DNA of 64,000 nt, from NCBI RefSeq assembly GCF_000421105.1, contig NZ_ATWF01000002.1:521536-585535 (forward strand), in the 5' to 3' direction. The notes under the pieces were generated by a model. It was not told the origin of the DNA, searched no databases, and saw only the letters and a list, made by a program, of their open reading frames with translations. Position 1 is the first letter of the stretch. Each line of letters starts with the position of its first letter. This document shows, piece by piece, positions 44,539-53,378 of this stretch. The DNA is from Limisalsivibrio acetivorans (GTDB lineage: Bacteria; Chrysiogenota; Deferribacteres; Deferribacterales; Geovibrionaceae). A program made the position numbers and the translations under genes.

Positions 44539-46019
44539 TACTCGAGGGTAATAACTATCCCCCCATTCTCCTTCTCAAGATGGAAGCTCCCTCCGTGCTT
44601 CTCCTGTATAACGTTTGCAATCACAATCCCCCAGTAGTCGAAACTCTGGCTGAGCATGTGGTGGTTCCAAGGCTGACACATCGTCTCCAGAATAGGCTCA
44701 GGAACATCAACATTCGGCAATGATACCTGTACGATAAATCTCCCCCCCTCGACCCGCATACTCATATTGTAAACAAGGGGGAGCTCATCGGCGAAGAAAC
44801 GTATCGTATCCTTTATGATGTAGCAGAGACCCAGTTTCAGAAAGTTCTTATTCGCCTGGGCCCGGAATGAGCCGCTATAGCCGTTGGTGAAGTTTATCTC
44901 GTAATTGTCTGTGTAGTTATAAAGGAAGGCGGAGAAGGCCTTCTCGAACGTCTTTTCCCTGAGGGATCTTATGAGGTCGGCATAGAACTCGGGGAGGTTA
45001 ACGTAATCGCTGTGTTTGAGGCTTATCACATTGGTGTAATCATTATAGCCCGTGACTATCTCCTCGATAAGCTTGCATTTATCATCAACAATACGCCACC
45101 GATGCTTGAGACTGTCCGTCTCGGAGGTCTCCCTGCGGATCTTGTTGATAAAGCCGCCGGCAACGGTAAGGGCGTTAAGGATATTATGGGAAAGGTGCCT
45201 TGAAAAGCCAGCCACGATAGCCTTTTCCTCAAGCTGTTTCATCTGCCGCTCAAGCTCCACACGCTTGCTGATATCCTGGAAGATGATCTCGTAATGAAGC
45301 TCATCCCCCTGAATCTCGGTGATGTACCCCTGAATGTCGAAATACTCTCCATTCCGGTTCATCAGCTTTGTGGTCATCTCCGCCGCCCTTGCTCCATGGA
45401 TTTCGGAGAGAATCTCCATAAAACGCTCCCTGTCCTCCTTGGTAATAAGCTCCACAAAGTTCATCCCGATGCTCTGCTCACCGTTGAATCCTGTGGTATC
45501 CTCGAAGCGGATGTTCGTGAAAACGATTGTACCGTCGGTATTTATCTCGACAATACTCTCCCCGGCGGAGTTGATTATATTCTCGAGCTTATTCTTAAGA
45601 AACTGGATCTGGCTGTTCTTGTTCTCGATGAGGTTATAAAGCTCCACAAGACCTTTGTTTGCCTCGGAGAGGAGTGCATTCTGCTCCTGGAGAGAGCTTA
45701 TCTTGGCAGCCCTGGGTGAAACGGAGTAGCTCTTTGCCAGCATCTGGATCCGCTCAACGATGAACTCCGGCCTGATATCGGGGGATATTGTAACGCATCT
45801 ATCAGAATCTTCGTTTACCAGTAGTATGTTAAGCTTGCCGCTATGTGTTTTATCAACGGAGTCGGTTATAATAATATCAGCCGTATCTGTTGCGGCTTCG
45901 AAGGGAAAGTTGTCCTCAAGAAAAGTGTTTAATCCGGGGTTATCCCCTAGATCCTTATACAGGCGAACTTTCAAGTTCCTGTATGAGTTCATCCCGGATA
46001 GCTTCGAGGGTTCTTTCAT
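44535..46019 (-). CDS. PAS-domain histidine kinase-like protein with degenerate ATPase domain
   Basis: 494 residues. N-terminal part (about 16-105) resembles a short receiver-like fold (ADIIITDS, LNILLVNE) without membrane segments; then a coiled coil and a PAS domain (about 143-258, AGESIVEINTDGTIVFTN). The H-box analogue is SRHLSHNILNAL (His278). The C-terminal region lacks the N-box, DxGxG and GxGxG motifs that bind ATP, although the end (EKHGGSFHLEKENGGIVITL) keeps the fold signature. Probably a non-catalytic or very divergent kinase. Start is uncertain: ATG at 46019 or 45992, both inside the end of glnD. Confidence 0.8.
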   Translation of the reverse strand: MKEPSKLSGMNSYRNLKVRLYKDLGDNPGLNTFLEDNFPFEAATDTADIIITDSVDKTHSGKLNILLVNEDSDRCVTISPDIRPEFIVERIQMLAKSYSVSPRAAKISSLQEQNALLSEANKGLVELYNLIENKNSQIQFLKNKLENIINSAGESIVEINTDGTIVFTNIRFEDTTGFNGEQSIGMNFVELITKEDRERFMEILSEIHGARAAEMTTKLMNRNGEYFDIQGYITEIQGDELHYEIIFQDISKRVELERQMKQLEEKAIVAGFSRHLSHNILNALTVAGGFINKIRRETSETDSLKHRWRIVDDKCKLIEEIVTGYNDYTNVISLKHSDYVNLPEFYADLIRSLREKTFEKAFSAFLYNYTDNYEINFTNGYSGSFRAQANKNFLKLGLCYIIKDTIRFFADELPLVYNMSMRVEGGRFIVQVSLPNVDVPEPILETMCQPWNHHMLSQSFDYWGIVIANVIQEKHGGSFHLEKENGGIVITLEY

Positions 46020-48546
46020 CGGTGATCTTTTCTCCGTTCATATCTGTTAGGTAGAATGAATCCACCACCCTGTCGACGTCTGTGGAGATCTTCGCTTTTA
46101 TAAGATTAAGTCCAAGTCTTCTGAATACCCCAAGTATTATATAAAGCAGCCCGAGGCGATCCTGGGTGAAGATATCCAGTATCGTATACTGGTGGGACAT
46201 TTCATTATCAAAAACAACCTTATCCTTCTTCGAAAAGGAGGGTGAGGTTTTCGGCACAGCATAGGAACTTTTGCTTTTCAGGGTTTCATGGATATCGATG
46301 TTACCCGCAACGGCATCCATAACCCTTTTTATCATATTTTTCTCCTTCTCTTCCACATTGTCTGTGGAGTTCCATGGATTATCCACCATAAGAGTGTCTA
46401 TGGCGATCCCGTTGGGAAGGGTATATATCTGTGCCCAAAGGATATTAAGTCCCAGAGAGGAAAGCGCACCCGCCATTCTGCGCAGAACACCTGCGAAATC
46501 CCTTGTGCAGAGTGTTATCTCAATACCCCTTAGATCGTTTCTATGCTCGAGCTCAACTTCGATGGGATTGTCGTCGCTGACCCTTTCCGCCTGATGAATA
46601 TAGCGGACTATATGCCCCACAGCATTGGAGTAGAGGAACTCATCGTCCAGCCCGGCGGCGACCTCCTGTAGATGGGGTTCCTTCTCAAGACGGTCTGCGA
46701 TCTTCTCCCGCTTCCTGAGAACGATCTTCTCAAATTCCTTCTCGATATCCTCGTTGGCGAGTCCGTGCATCCCCTTGGCGTAAAGCTCTGTGAGCAGACT
46801 GTTTCTCCATTTATTGAAGGTTTCTCCCCCTACGGCGTTCATATCCGCATAGGTGAGAAGAAAGAGGATACGCAGCTCATCCTCGTTGTTTATGAAGCTT
46901 GTGAAGTAGTTGATAACCTCGATATCGTGGAGGTCCCTCCGCTGGGAAATCATGCTCATAAGGAGGTGATGGAGCACCATGTTGGCAACGGTGTCAGTAT
47001 CGTCCATGCTCATCCCCAGTCTTCGGCAGATTATCCTGCTCATCCGCATTCCCACAATCGAATGGTTCTTACCCTGCCCTTTGCCGATATCATGCAGGAG
47101 GATTGAGAGGGCCAGAAGATCCTTGCGCCCAAGCTCGCTTATAACCTTCTGATAAGGCGAAAGATGTGGGGGGAGTGATGAGCTGAGCTTGTCGATATAT
47201 GTGAGTGCGAGGAATGTATGCTCGTCAACGGTGTAGTGGTGGTAGTAGTCGAACTGGGGCTTACAGACGATCTCCTCGAACTCCGGTATCATGGCCTGCA
47301 GAACGCCCGCTTTGGCCATCCTTGTGCATATCTCCCCCGCTTGGGGAAACCTTGATATCGCCTTAAGAAAGAGTTTTCCGTGCTCCTTTATGTATGTTCC
47401 ATCAATAAGATAAAGGTTTTCTCTTATGGTATCAAAGGTGGAATCGGATATCTTGAGCCCCTTTGCCGCAGCGTAGAGAAACACAGAGATAAGCCTCTTC
47501 GGCTTCTCTTCAAAGACACTCTTGTTCTTGAGGGTGAGCTTGTTGGCATACTGCAGAAACCCTTCACCGATGTCGACCTTGTAGGTTCTGCCGGTGTTAA
47601 ACTTCCGCATGGTCATCTCAGAAAGGGCTCTGTTGATAACCTTCTCCGTTATCTCGGCGATGGTCTTGGCGGTGATGTAGTAGTTGCGCATAAAGCTTTC
47701 CACGCCGAGGGCGCTTGCTGTGTTGGAGTATCCCAGATTCTCAGCGACCTCCCGTTGTGCCTCCATGTTGAGAACATCGTACTTGCGCCCATGGCAGTAG
47801 TGGAGCTCGTTGCGGACACGGTATATGAACTCCGAGTGGAGCATAAGCTCATCGTATTCATCCACCGTCAGCATCTTATGCTTTATCAGCTCGGTTAAAT
47901 TATCGGTTTTGTAGAGGATCTTGCAGATCCAGTATATGGTGTTGATATCACGCACACCGCCGTTGCTCTCTTTTATATTAGGCTCAAGGCGGTATATAGA
48001 ATCACGGAACTTTTTGGAACGGTTTCGCACCCCATCAATCTTCATAAGGAGGAACTCGTTTACCCCTTTCTCCGCAATTCGGTCGTTCATGACGGTGAGG
48101 AATGCGTCGTAGATCTTCTCTGTGCCGGCAAGGAAGCGGTTGTCTATGAAGGATGTACGCACAACCTCATCCTCAAGGGCGGCTCTGGCCACATCCTTAA
48201 CATCCTTAATCTGGATACCCGGATTAGTGCCCATATCCCAAAGGTCGGTGGTGAAGAGGTTTATAAACTCCTTCTGCTTTGACTTCAGCCTTCCCTTGTG
48301 AAGAATAAGGAGGTCTATATCGGACTGAGGGGACATCTGCCTTCTGGCGTAGCCGCCGAGGGCAAGAACAGCGATACCCTTCGCATAGCTCTCATGCTTC
48401 TCCACCAGCTTTATGATAGCCTCATCCACAAGGCTCGTTATACTGTCAAGGATCTGCCAGGAAGTTAAGCTTCTGTCCCTGCTTTGTATTTTTATATCGT
48501 TCCAGCTGTTCCAAAAGCTCTTCTTAAAATCTAGAATATCAACCAT
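45955..48546 (-). CDS. glnD: PII uridylyltransferase / uridylyl-removing enzyme
   Basis: 863-residue nitrogen sensor that uridylylates PII at low glutamine. Domains in order: nucleotidyltransferase (ALGGYARRQMSPQSDIDLLIL), GlnD PII-UTase domain, HD domain (HHYTVDEHTFLAL, ILLHDIGKGQGKNHS) for deuridylylation, and two C-terminal ACT domains (about 700-860) that sense glutamine. All key acidic and histidine residues are visible. It starts two bases before the fliL stop on the same strand, so it is probably cotranscribed with fliL. Confidence 0.95.
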   Translation of the reverse strand: MVDILDFKKSFWNSWNDIKIQSRDRSLTSWQILDSITSLVDEAIIKLVEKHESYAKGIAVLALGGYARRQMSPQSDIDLLILHKGRLKSKQKEFINLFTTDLWDMGTNPGIQIKDVKDVARAALEDEVVRTSFIDNRFLAGTEKIYDAFLTVMNDRIAEKGVNEFLLMKIDGVRNRSKKFRDSIYRLEPNIKESNGGVRDINTIYWICKILYKTDNLTELIKHKMLTVDEYDELMLHSEFIYRVRNELHYCHGRKYDVLNMEAQREVAENLGYSNTASALGVESFMRNYYITAKTIAEITEKVINRALSEMTMRKFNTGRTYKVDIGEGFLQYANKLTLKNKSVFEEKPKRLISVFLYAAAKGLKISDSTFDTIRENLYLIDGTYIKEHGKLFLKAISRFPQAGEICTRMAKAGVLQAMIPEFEEIVCKPQFDYYHHYTVDEHTFLALTYIDKLSSSLPPHLSPYQKVISELGRKDLLALSILLHDIGKGQGKNHSIVGMRMSRIICRRLGMSMDDTDTVANMVLHHLLMSMISQRRDLHDIEVINYFTSFINNEDELRILFLLTYADMNAVGGETFNKWRNSLLTELYAKGMHGLANEDIEKEFEKIVLRKREKIADRLEKEPHLQEVAAGLDDEFLYSNAVGHIVRYIHQAERVSDDNPIEVELEHRNDLRGIEITLCTRDFAGVLRRMAGALSSLGLNILWAQIYTLPNGIAIDTLMVDNPWNSTDNVEEKEKNMIKRVMDAVAGNIDIHETLKSKSSYAVPKTSPSFSKKDKVVFDNEMSHQYTILDIFTQDRLGLLYIILGVFRRLGLNLIKAKISTDVDRVVDSFYLTDMNGEKITDERTLEAIRDELIQELESSPV

Positions 48547-48548
48547 CT

Positions 48549-49019
48549 TTAATCATACACAAAGTTTTCGAAATATACGTTATCTATTTTATCTGTATTG
48601 TAGTATTCGCCCAGGCTCTGCCTTATGCTGTTCTTAACCTGCATCTTCCCGTCGTCATCACGCACATTGATATTCTGGGCGGTGGAGAGGGCGTTTGTTA
48701 TAACCTTGGCTGTGTGATCCTGATTCTCTGTCATTTTATCAGCAAGGTCCTCGTTCTTCGTTTCAATGGACAGGTCCATGCGTATATACCGCCTGCCTGT
48801 GGGGTCGGAAACGCTGGTGACAATATCCTTAAAACGGACATGATAGCTCTCCCCAGCCTCCTCCTTCTCCGCCTTATACTCATCAAAGGGGTTTTCATTG
48901 GGGCCTGTGAATGCGGAAATGGACATACCGAGATTGTCTTTGTAGTTGACAACAAAGAAGATAGCCAGAGCAATTACAATAAGGATGACCACAGTTCCGA
49001 TTTTGATCTTCATACTCAT
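48549..49019 (-). CDS. fliL: Flagellar basal body-associated protein FliL
   Basis: 156-residue protein with one N-terminal membrane helix (about 6-24) and a periplasmic FliL domain (YHVRFKDIVTSVSDPTGRRYIRMDLSIET ... VKNSIRQSLGEYY, ending VYFENFVYD). It supports stator function and flagellar torque in other bacteria. It is not with other fli genes here but directly upstream of glnD, an unusual arrangement. No good ribosome binding site precedes the ATG. Confidence 0.88.
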   Translation of the reverse strand: MSMKIKIGTVVILIVIALAIFFVVNYKDNLGMSISAFTGPNENPFDEYKAEKEEAGESYHVRFKDIVTSVSDPTGRRYIRMDLSIETKNEDLADKMTENQDHTAKVITNALSTAQNINVRDDDGKMQVKNSIRQSLGEYYNTDKIDNVYFENFVYD

Positions 49020-49161
49020 ACACTAATACCAAATCATTAGATTTTATTAAACAAAAACCCTTCCATTTTCAAAATAAAAGATATATCTTTTTCCAGCAGG
49101 TAAAGTGCGATCTTTAGGTAACTTCTCAAACAAGCTGAAATGATTGCAGAAAAAGAAAAAG

Positions 49162-49189
49162 GCACCCGCATATGCGGGTGCCGTTTTAA
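49162..49189. terminator. Perfect 22-bp palindrome, bidirectional terminator without an obvious gene
   Basis: GGCACCCGCAT with ATGCGGGTGCC (49162-49183). T-rich tracts lie on both sides (GTTTTAA on plus; TTTTTCTTTTT on minus). The region 49020-49249 holds no gene on either strand that this would clearly terminate. Confidence 0.75.
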
Positions 49190-49249
49190 ATGTATCGTAC
49201 AAAACCTACAGGGGAATATTCAAAAAAACAAAAGGCCTGCCCTATTATC

Positions 49250-49399
49250 ATGTACGGATTAACTGAGAAAAGAAACCAGCTCCTGAAAAAACCCGTTTTG
49301 GAGAAGCTTAGCTCTTTTAAAAAAGCTTTAGCTCCCGCCTGGGATAATTTCCCGCTTCCCGCACTAAATATGGGCGCAATGGGACAACTGACCCAATGA
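49250..49399 (+). CDS. Candidate small ORF upstream of mtaB (49 aa)
   Basis: MYGLTEKRNQLLKKPVLEK begins a basic peptide that ends GAMGQLTQ, with its stop overlapping the mtaB start by four bases (ATGA), as genuine operon genes in this window do. There is no clear ribosome binding site and no recognised family. It could equally be untranslated leader. Confidence 0.35.
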   Translation: MYGLTEKRNQLLKKPVLEKLSSFKKALAPAWDNFPLPALNMGAMGQLTQ

Positions 49400-50661
49400 C
49401 CACATTCATATATACATTCGGATGCAAAGTAAATCAAGTGGAAAGTGAGCATTTTCTGAACAGGGCGGAGACTGCCGGCCTGCAAATATCTGACAGACCG
49501 GAAGATGCAGATTCCATAATTCTCAACTCTTGCGCCGTAACCGAAAGGGCGGTGAACAAGCTCCTATCCCTATTACGCAAAATAAAACGGAACAACCCTG
49601 ATATTAAGCTCCTTGTAACCGGATGCGCTGCTGAGATGCTTACAGAGAAGCTGAAGGAGAGCGGTGCGGATATCGTTGTCACAAACACGGGGAAGAAAGA
49701 CGTAATCCAGTACCTTACAGAGAACAGGGACTTCCTCGCACCCATAGAATCGAGAACGGGGCTCGATATCGGCTACACACCGATGAAAAGTCGCACCAGG
49801 GCCTTTGTCAAGATACAGGATGGCTGCGATTCCTTCTGCTCATACTGCATCATACCCTCACTCCGTGGGAAGCCTGTGAGCAAACCTATGGAACAGGTGA
49901 TCGATGAGGTAAAGGGTCTCATATCTGAAGGCTACAGGGAGATCGTACCCGTCGGTATCCATGTGGGCAAATACGGGAGGGATCGTGGTGAGAACCTGCT
50001 GGATCTCCTGGAGAGACTCGCCTGCATTGCGGGTGATTCCCGAATCCGTCTCACATCCATAGAGGTAAACGAGCTTGACGAAAGGCTAATCCCGCTGATG
50101 AACTCAGGCAAGGTGTGTCCGCATCTCCATGTTCCGATCCAGAGCGGCTCCCGGAGCGTCCTCAAAAGGATGAACAGGCATTACACTCCAGAAGAATACC
50201 TTGAAAAGACCCGGCGCTTCAAAGAGCAGGTTAAAGACCTGACCCTCGGTGGTGATGTGATAACAGGTTTTCCGGGAGAAACCGAGGCGGAGGCGGCGGA
50301 AACCGAAGAGCTTATACGTTCTGCCGGTGTTGATTTTTTGCACGTATTCCAATATTCTGACAGGGAAGGAACCCCGGCTTCAGCCATGCCGGATAAGGTA
50401 CACTCCTCTGTGAAGAAGGCCCGGGCGGCAAACCTGAGGGAACTCGGCGAAGAGCTGAAGAACAAAACCGCCTTATCCATGAGGGGAAGAGTGCTGAGGG
50501 TTCTTGCACAGAATGACGGTTCCGGACTAACGGATAACTATTTCGAAGCGGAGCTCCCCGCAGATTGCCAAAAGAACACCTTCTACGGCATTGATGTTCG
50601 GGAGGTCTCCGAACAATCGTTCCTCAAAGGAGAAGTTTTTCCATGGACAACAGAAAGATAG
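49396..50661 (+). CDS. mtaB: tRNA-t6A37 methylthiotransferase (MtaB/YqeV)
   Basis: 421-residue radical-SAM enzyme that adds a methylthio group to t6A37 in tRNA. N-terminal UPF0004 domain with three cluster cysteines (FGCKVNQVESE, NSCAVTERA, VTGCAAE), radical-SAM motif CDSFCSYCIIP, then a short TRAM-like end. The CKVNQ-E and SCAVTERA forms are specific for the MtaB subgroup over MiaB or RimO. The stop overlaps the next gene by 19 bases. Confidence 0.94.
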   Translation: MTTFIYTFGCKVNQVESEHFLNRAETAGLQISDRPEDADSIILNSCAVTERAVNKLLSLLRKIKRNNPDIKLLVTGCAAEMLTEKLKESGADIVVTNTGKKDVIQYLTENRDFLAPIESRTGLDIGYTPMKSRTRAFVKIQDGCDSFCSYCIIPSLRGKPVSKPMEQVIDEVKGLISEGYREIVPVGIHVGKYGRDRGENLLDLLERLACIAGDSRIRLTSIEVNELDERLIPLMNSGKVCPHLHVPIQSGSRSVLKRMNRHYTPEEYLEKTRRFKEQVKDLTLGGDVITGFPGETEAEAAETEELIRSAGVDFLHVFQYSDREGTPASAMPDKVHSSVKKARAANLRELGEELKNKTALSMRGRVLRVLAQNDGSGLTDNYFEAELPADCQKNTFYGIDVREVSEQSFLKGEVFPWTTER

Positions 50662-52301
50662 TAGTCATAGGCGGCGTGGCGGCGGGAGCCACTGCGGCGG
50701 CAAAGGCGAGAAGAACATCCGAAGATGCCGATATATCCCTGCTTGAGAAGGGGAAATATATTTCCTTCGCAAACTGCGGGCTCCCCTACTACACAGGGGG
50801 AACAATAGAATCCAGAAACAAGATACTTCTGCATACACCAAAGAGCTACGGCGGACGTTTTAATGTGGACGTAAACGTAAACACCGAGGCCGTTGATATA
50901 GACCGGAAGGCAAAGAAGGTCCTCCTTTCCTCAAAGGAGGGTGAAGGGGAGATAGAATACGACAGGCTTATAATCGCCGTCGGCGGTAAAATGATAATCC
51001 CCCCAATCGAAGGAATAGACAACACACCCTACTTCACCATGCGCACCGTGGAGGATGCGGACAGCGTTAAGGAATTTATTGAGAAGAGCAAACCCAAGTC
51101 CGCAGTGATCATCGGCGGCGGGTTTATCGGCGTTGAAACTGCCGAAGCAATGCTCCACTGCGGTCTTGAAACCACCATAGTCGAGGCAAAGCCCGAGATA
51201 ATGCCAAACCTCCCCCAGGTTGTGGCAATGAACCTGCGTGAGTATATCGAAAACTCCGGAGTCTCCGTAAAAAGGGGCGTATTCGCCTCCAAGGTCGAGA
51301 AGGATGGAGGGATCAAGGTCAGCCTCAGCTCCGGTGAAACCATCGAAACGGATATGCTTTTCCTCTGCACAGGGGTACTCCCCAATACAGATCTGGCCGA
51401 AAAGGCTGGGCTCAGGATCGGGGAAACGGGTGGCATATGGACCGATGATACGATGCGCACCAGCGATCCGGAGATCTATGCCGCCGGAGACGCCGTTGAG
51501 AAACTGAACAGGATCACAAGAAAGAAGGTCCTTCTCCCCCTTGCAGGCCCTGCAAACAGAGAGGGGAGGACAGCTGGATACAACTCCGTAACCGATGGAG
51601 ATGTGAAGTTCCCCGGCGTTATCGGAACATCCATAGTCGGCTTCGGCGAATACTGCGCCGCATGCACAGGGCTTACCTATGAAAAAGCACTAGAAGCCGG
51701 CTACGATGCAGAATACGTATACACCGAAGATGCGGACATCTCTGAATACTATCCCGGGTTCAACTTTATATTCCTTAAAACGGTCTATGAGAAAAAGACC
51801 GGTAAGATCCTCGGTGCGGCGGCATCGGGTAAAACCGGGGTAGACAAGCGGATAGACTGCATAGCCACCGCCATTACAGGGGGGCTCACCGTATACGATC
51901 TGGAGCACCTCGAGCTGGCATACGCTCCCCAGTTCGCAGCCGCCAAGGACAACCTGAACCTTGCGGGTTTTGCCGCATCAAACCGTTTGCGGGGAACTGG
52001 CTATATCATAACCCCAGAGGAAATGCTTGAAATTCTGCGCAAAGAAAAGGATACTCAGCTTGTTGATGTTCGCACAAAAATGGAATACAGGCACGGACGC
52101 ATCGACGATGCCGTTAATATTTATGTAAATGAACTCAGAAAAAATCTGGACAAGATAGATAAAAGCCGCCCCGTATACCTGTATTGTGCAGTAGGATTCC
52201 GCGGGTATATAGCCCTTAGAACCCTCAGAAACCTCGGCTACGAGGCATATAACATAACGGGCGGGATAGAGGCTTTTAACCGTATCAAGAAAATACTATA
52301 G
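50643..52301 (+). CDS. CoA-disulfide reductase with C-terminal rhodanese domain
   Basis: 552-residue flavin enzyme. FAD motif [15 protein letters not shown], the active-site cysteine in [13 protein letters not shown] (about residue 43), NAD motif [14 protein letters not shown], and the C-terminal dimerisation domain; residues about 455-550 form a rhodanese domain with the catalytic cysteine in [10 protein letters not shown]. Fusion proteins of this kind are NAD(P)H-dependent CoA-disulfide, persulfide or polysulfide reductases, fitting an anaerobe that handles sulfur. Ribosome binding site AAAGGAG precedes the ATG inside mtaB. Confidence 0.93.
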   Translation: MDNRKIVVIGGVAAGATAAAKARRTSEDADISLLEKGKYISFANCGLPYYTGGTIESRNKILLHTPKSYGGRFNVDVNVNTEAVDIDRKAKKVLLSSKEGEGEIEYDRLIIAVGGKMIIPPIEGIDNTPYFTMRTVEDADSVKEFIEKSKPKSAVIIGGGFIGVETAEAMLHCGLETTIVEAKPEIMPNLPQVVAMNLREYIENSGVSVKRGVFASKVEKDGGIKVSLSSGETIETDMLFLCTGVLPNTDLAEKAGLRIGETGGIWTDDTMRTSDPEIYAAGDAVEKLNRITRKKVLLPLAGPANREGRTAGYNSVTDGDVKFPGVIGTSIVGFGEYCAACTGLTYEKALEAGYDAEYVYTEDADISEYYPGFNFIFLKTVYEKKTGKILGAAASGKTGVDKRIDCIATAITGGLTVYDLEHLELAYAPQFAAAKDNLNLAGFAASNRLRGTGYIITPEEMLEILRKEKDTQLVDVRTKMEYRHGRIDDAVNIYVNELRKNLDKIDKSRPVYLYCAVGFRGYIALRTLRNLGYEAYNITGGIEAFNRIKKIL

Positions 52302-52312
52302 GAGCTTTGTTA

Positions 52313-53191
52313 ATGAAAGAACTGCTGAAGACAGACATGCCCGACCTTGAATTTATGGGAAGCGGAAAGGTAAGAGACATCTACGACCTGGGCAATGAGC
52401 TTCTCATTGTTACCACAGACAGGCTATCTGCCTTTGATGTTATCCTCCCCAACGGAGTACCCGGAAAGGGAAAGGTGCTCACGAAGCTGAGCGAATACTG
52501 GTTCAGGCACACCGAGGATATCGTGAGTAACCACCTTATAACCACCGATATCCTCAAGATGCCCGAGAAGGTTCAGAAGTATGCGGATCAGCTTGAGGGG
52601 CGCACAATGCTCGTTAAGAAGGCGAAGCCATTCCCCGTTGAATGCGTTGTAAGGGGATATATCACCGGTTCGGGATGGAAGGACTACAAGAAAACCGGCG
52701 CAGTTTGCGGAATCGAGCTTCCGGGCGATCTCCAAGAATCCCAGCAGATCGAACCCCCCATATTCACCCCCGCAACCAAGGCGGATGTAGGGGATCATGA
52801 TGAGAATATCTCCTTTGAAAGAATGACAAACATAGTCGGCAGCGATATGGCCGAGAAGCTCAAGAGCCTCACGATCTCCGTTTACGAAAAGGCCAGAGAC
52901 ATCGCCCTCTCCAAGGGTATCATCATTGCGGACACCAAGTTTGAGTTCGGCGTATACAATGATGAGATTATCCTCATAGACGAGGTTCTCACACCCGACT
53001 CATCCAGATTCTGGTTCAAGGAGAAGTACGAGCTGGGCAAGCCCCAGGAAAGCATGGACAAGCAGTTTGTGCGCAACTACCTCGAAACCCTCGACTGGGA
53101 CAAAACAGCACCCGGCCCCGTTCTCCCCAGAGAGATAGCCCTCTCCACGGCGGAACGCTACGAAGAGATAATGAACATACTCATGAAGTAA
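52313..53191 (+). CDS. purC: Phosphoribosylaminoimidazole-succinocarboxamide synthase
   Basis: 292-residue purine synthesis enzyme joining CAIR and aspartate. Seen: [50 protein letters not shown], and [14 protein letters not shown]. An ATG at 52313 with AGGAG eight bases upstream was preferred to the TTG two codons earlier. Length (292) fits the longer, yeast-like PurC type. The strong terminator at 53198 follows. Confidence 0.96.
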   Translation: MKELLKTDMPDLEFMGSGKVRDIYDLGNELLIVTTDRLSAFDVILPNGVPGKGKVLTKLSEYWFRHTEDIVSNHLITTDILKMPEKVQKYADQLEGRTMLVKKAKPFPVECVVRGYITGSGWKDYKKTGAVCGIELPGDLQESQQIEPPIFTPATKADVGDHDENISFERMTNIVGSDMAEKLKSLTISVYEKARDIALSKGIIIADTKFEFGVYNDEIILIDEVLTPDSSRFWFKEKYELGKPQESMDKQFVRNYLETLDWDKTAPGPVLPREIALSTAERYEEIMNILMK

Positions 53192-53197
53192 TACACA

Positions 53198-53224
53198 GGC
53201 CTCCCGAGCGGAGGCCTTTTTTTT
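53198..53224 (+). terminator. Terminator of purC
   Basis: GGCCTCC-CGAGC-GGAGGCC followed by eight T residues, starting seven bases after the stop. Confidence 0.95.
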
Positions 53225-53296
53225 GCCCCAAACCCTTGCCGGACACTTCACGCAGGTCCGGTTCCCATGTTTCTTTTCGAAGAATGTAAATAACGC

Positions 53297-53323
53297 TAAA
53301 GTTTTCCCGAATCAGGACGATAT
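53297..53323 (+). promoter_or_regulatory. Sigma-28 (FliA) promoter of flagellin
   Basis: TAAAGTTT (53297-53304), 11-base spacer, GACGATAT (53316-53323), against consensus TAAAGTTT-N11-GCCGATAA: the -35 is perfect and six of eight -10 bases match. It lies 56 bases before the flagellin start. Confidence 0.85.
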
Positions 53324-53378
53324 GTAATCTGCAAGGATGCATAATTTCCAACATGGAAGTGCTGGTAAAGGTGCGTCC

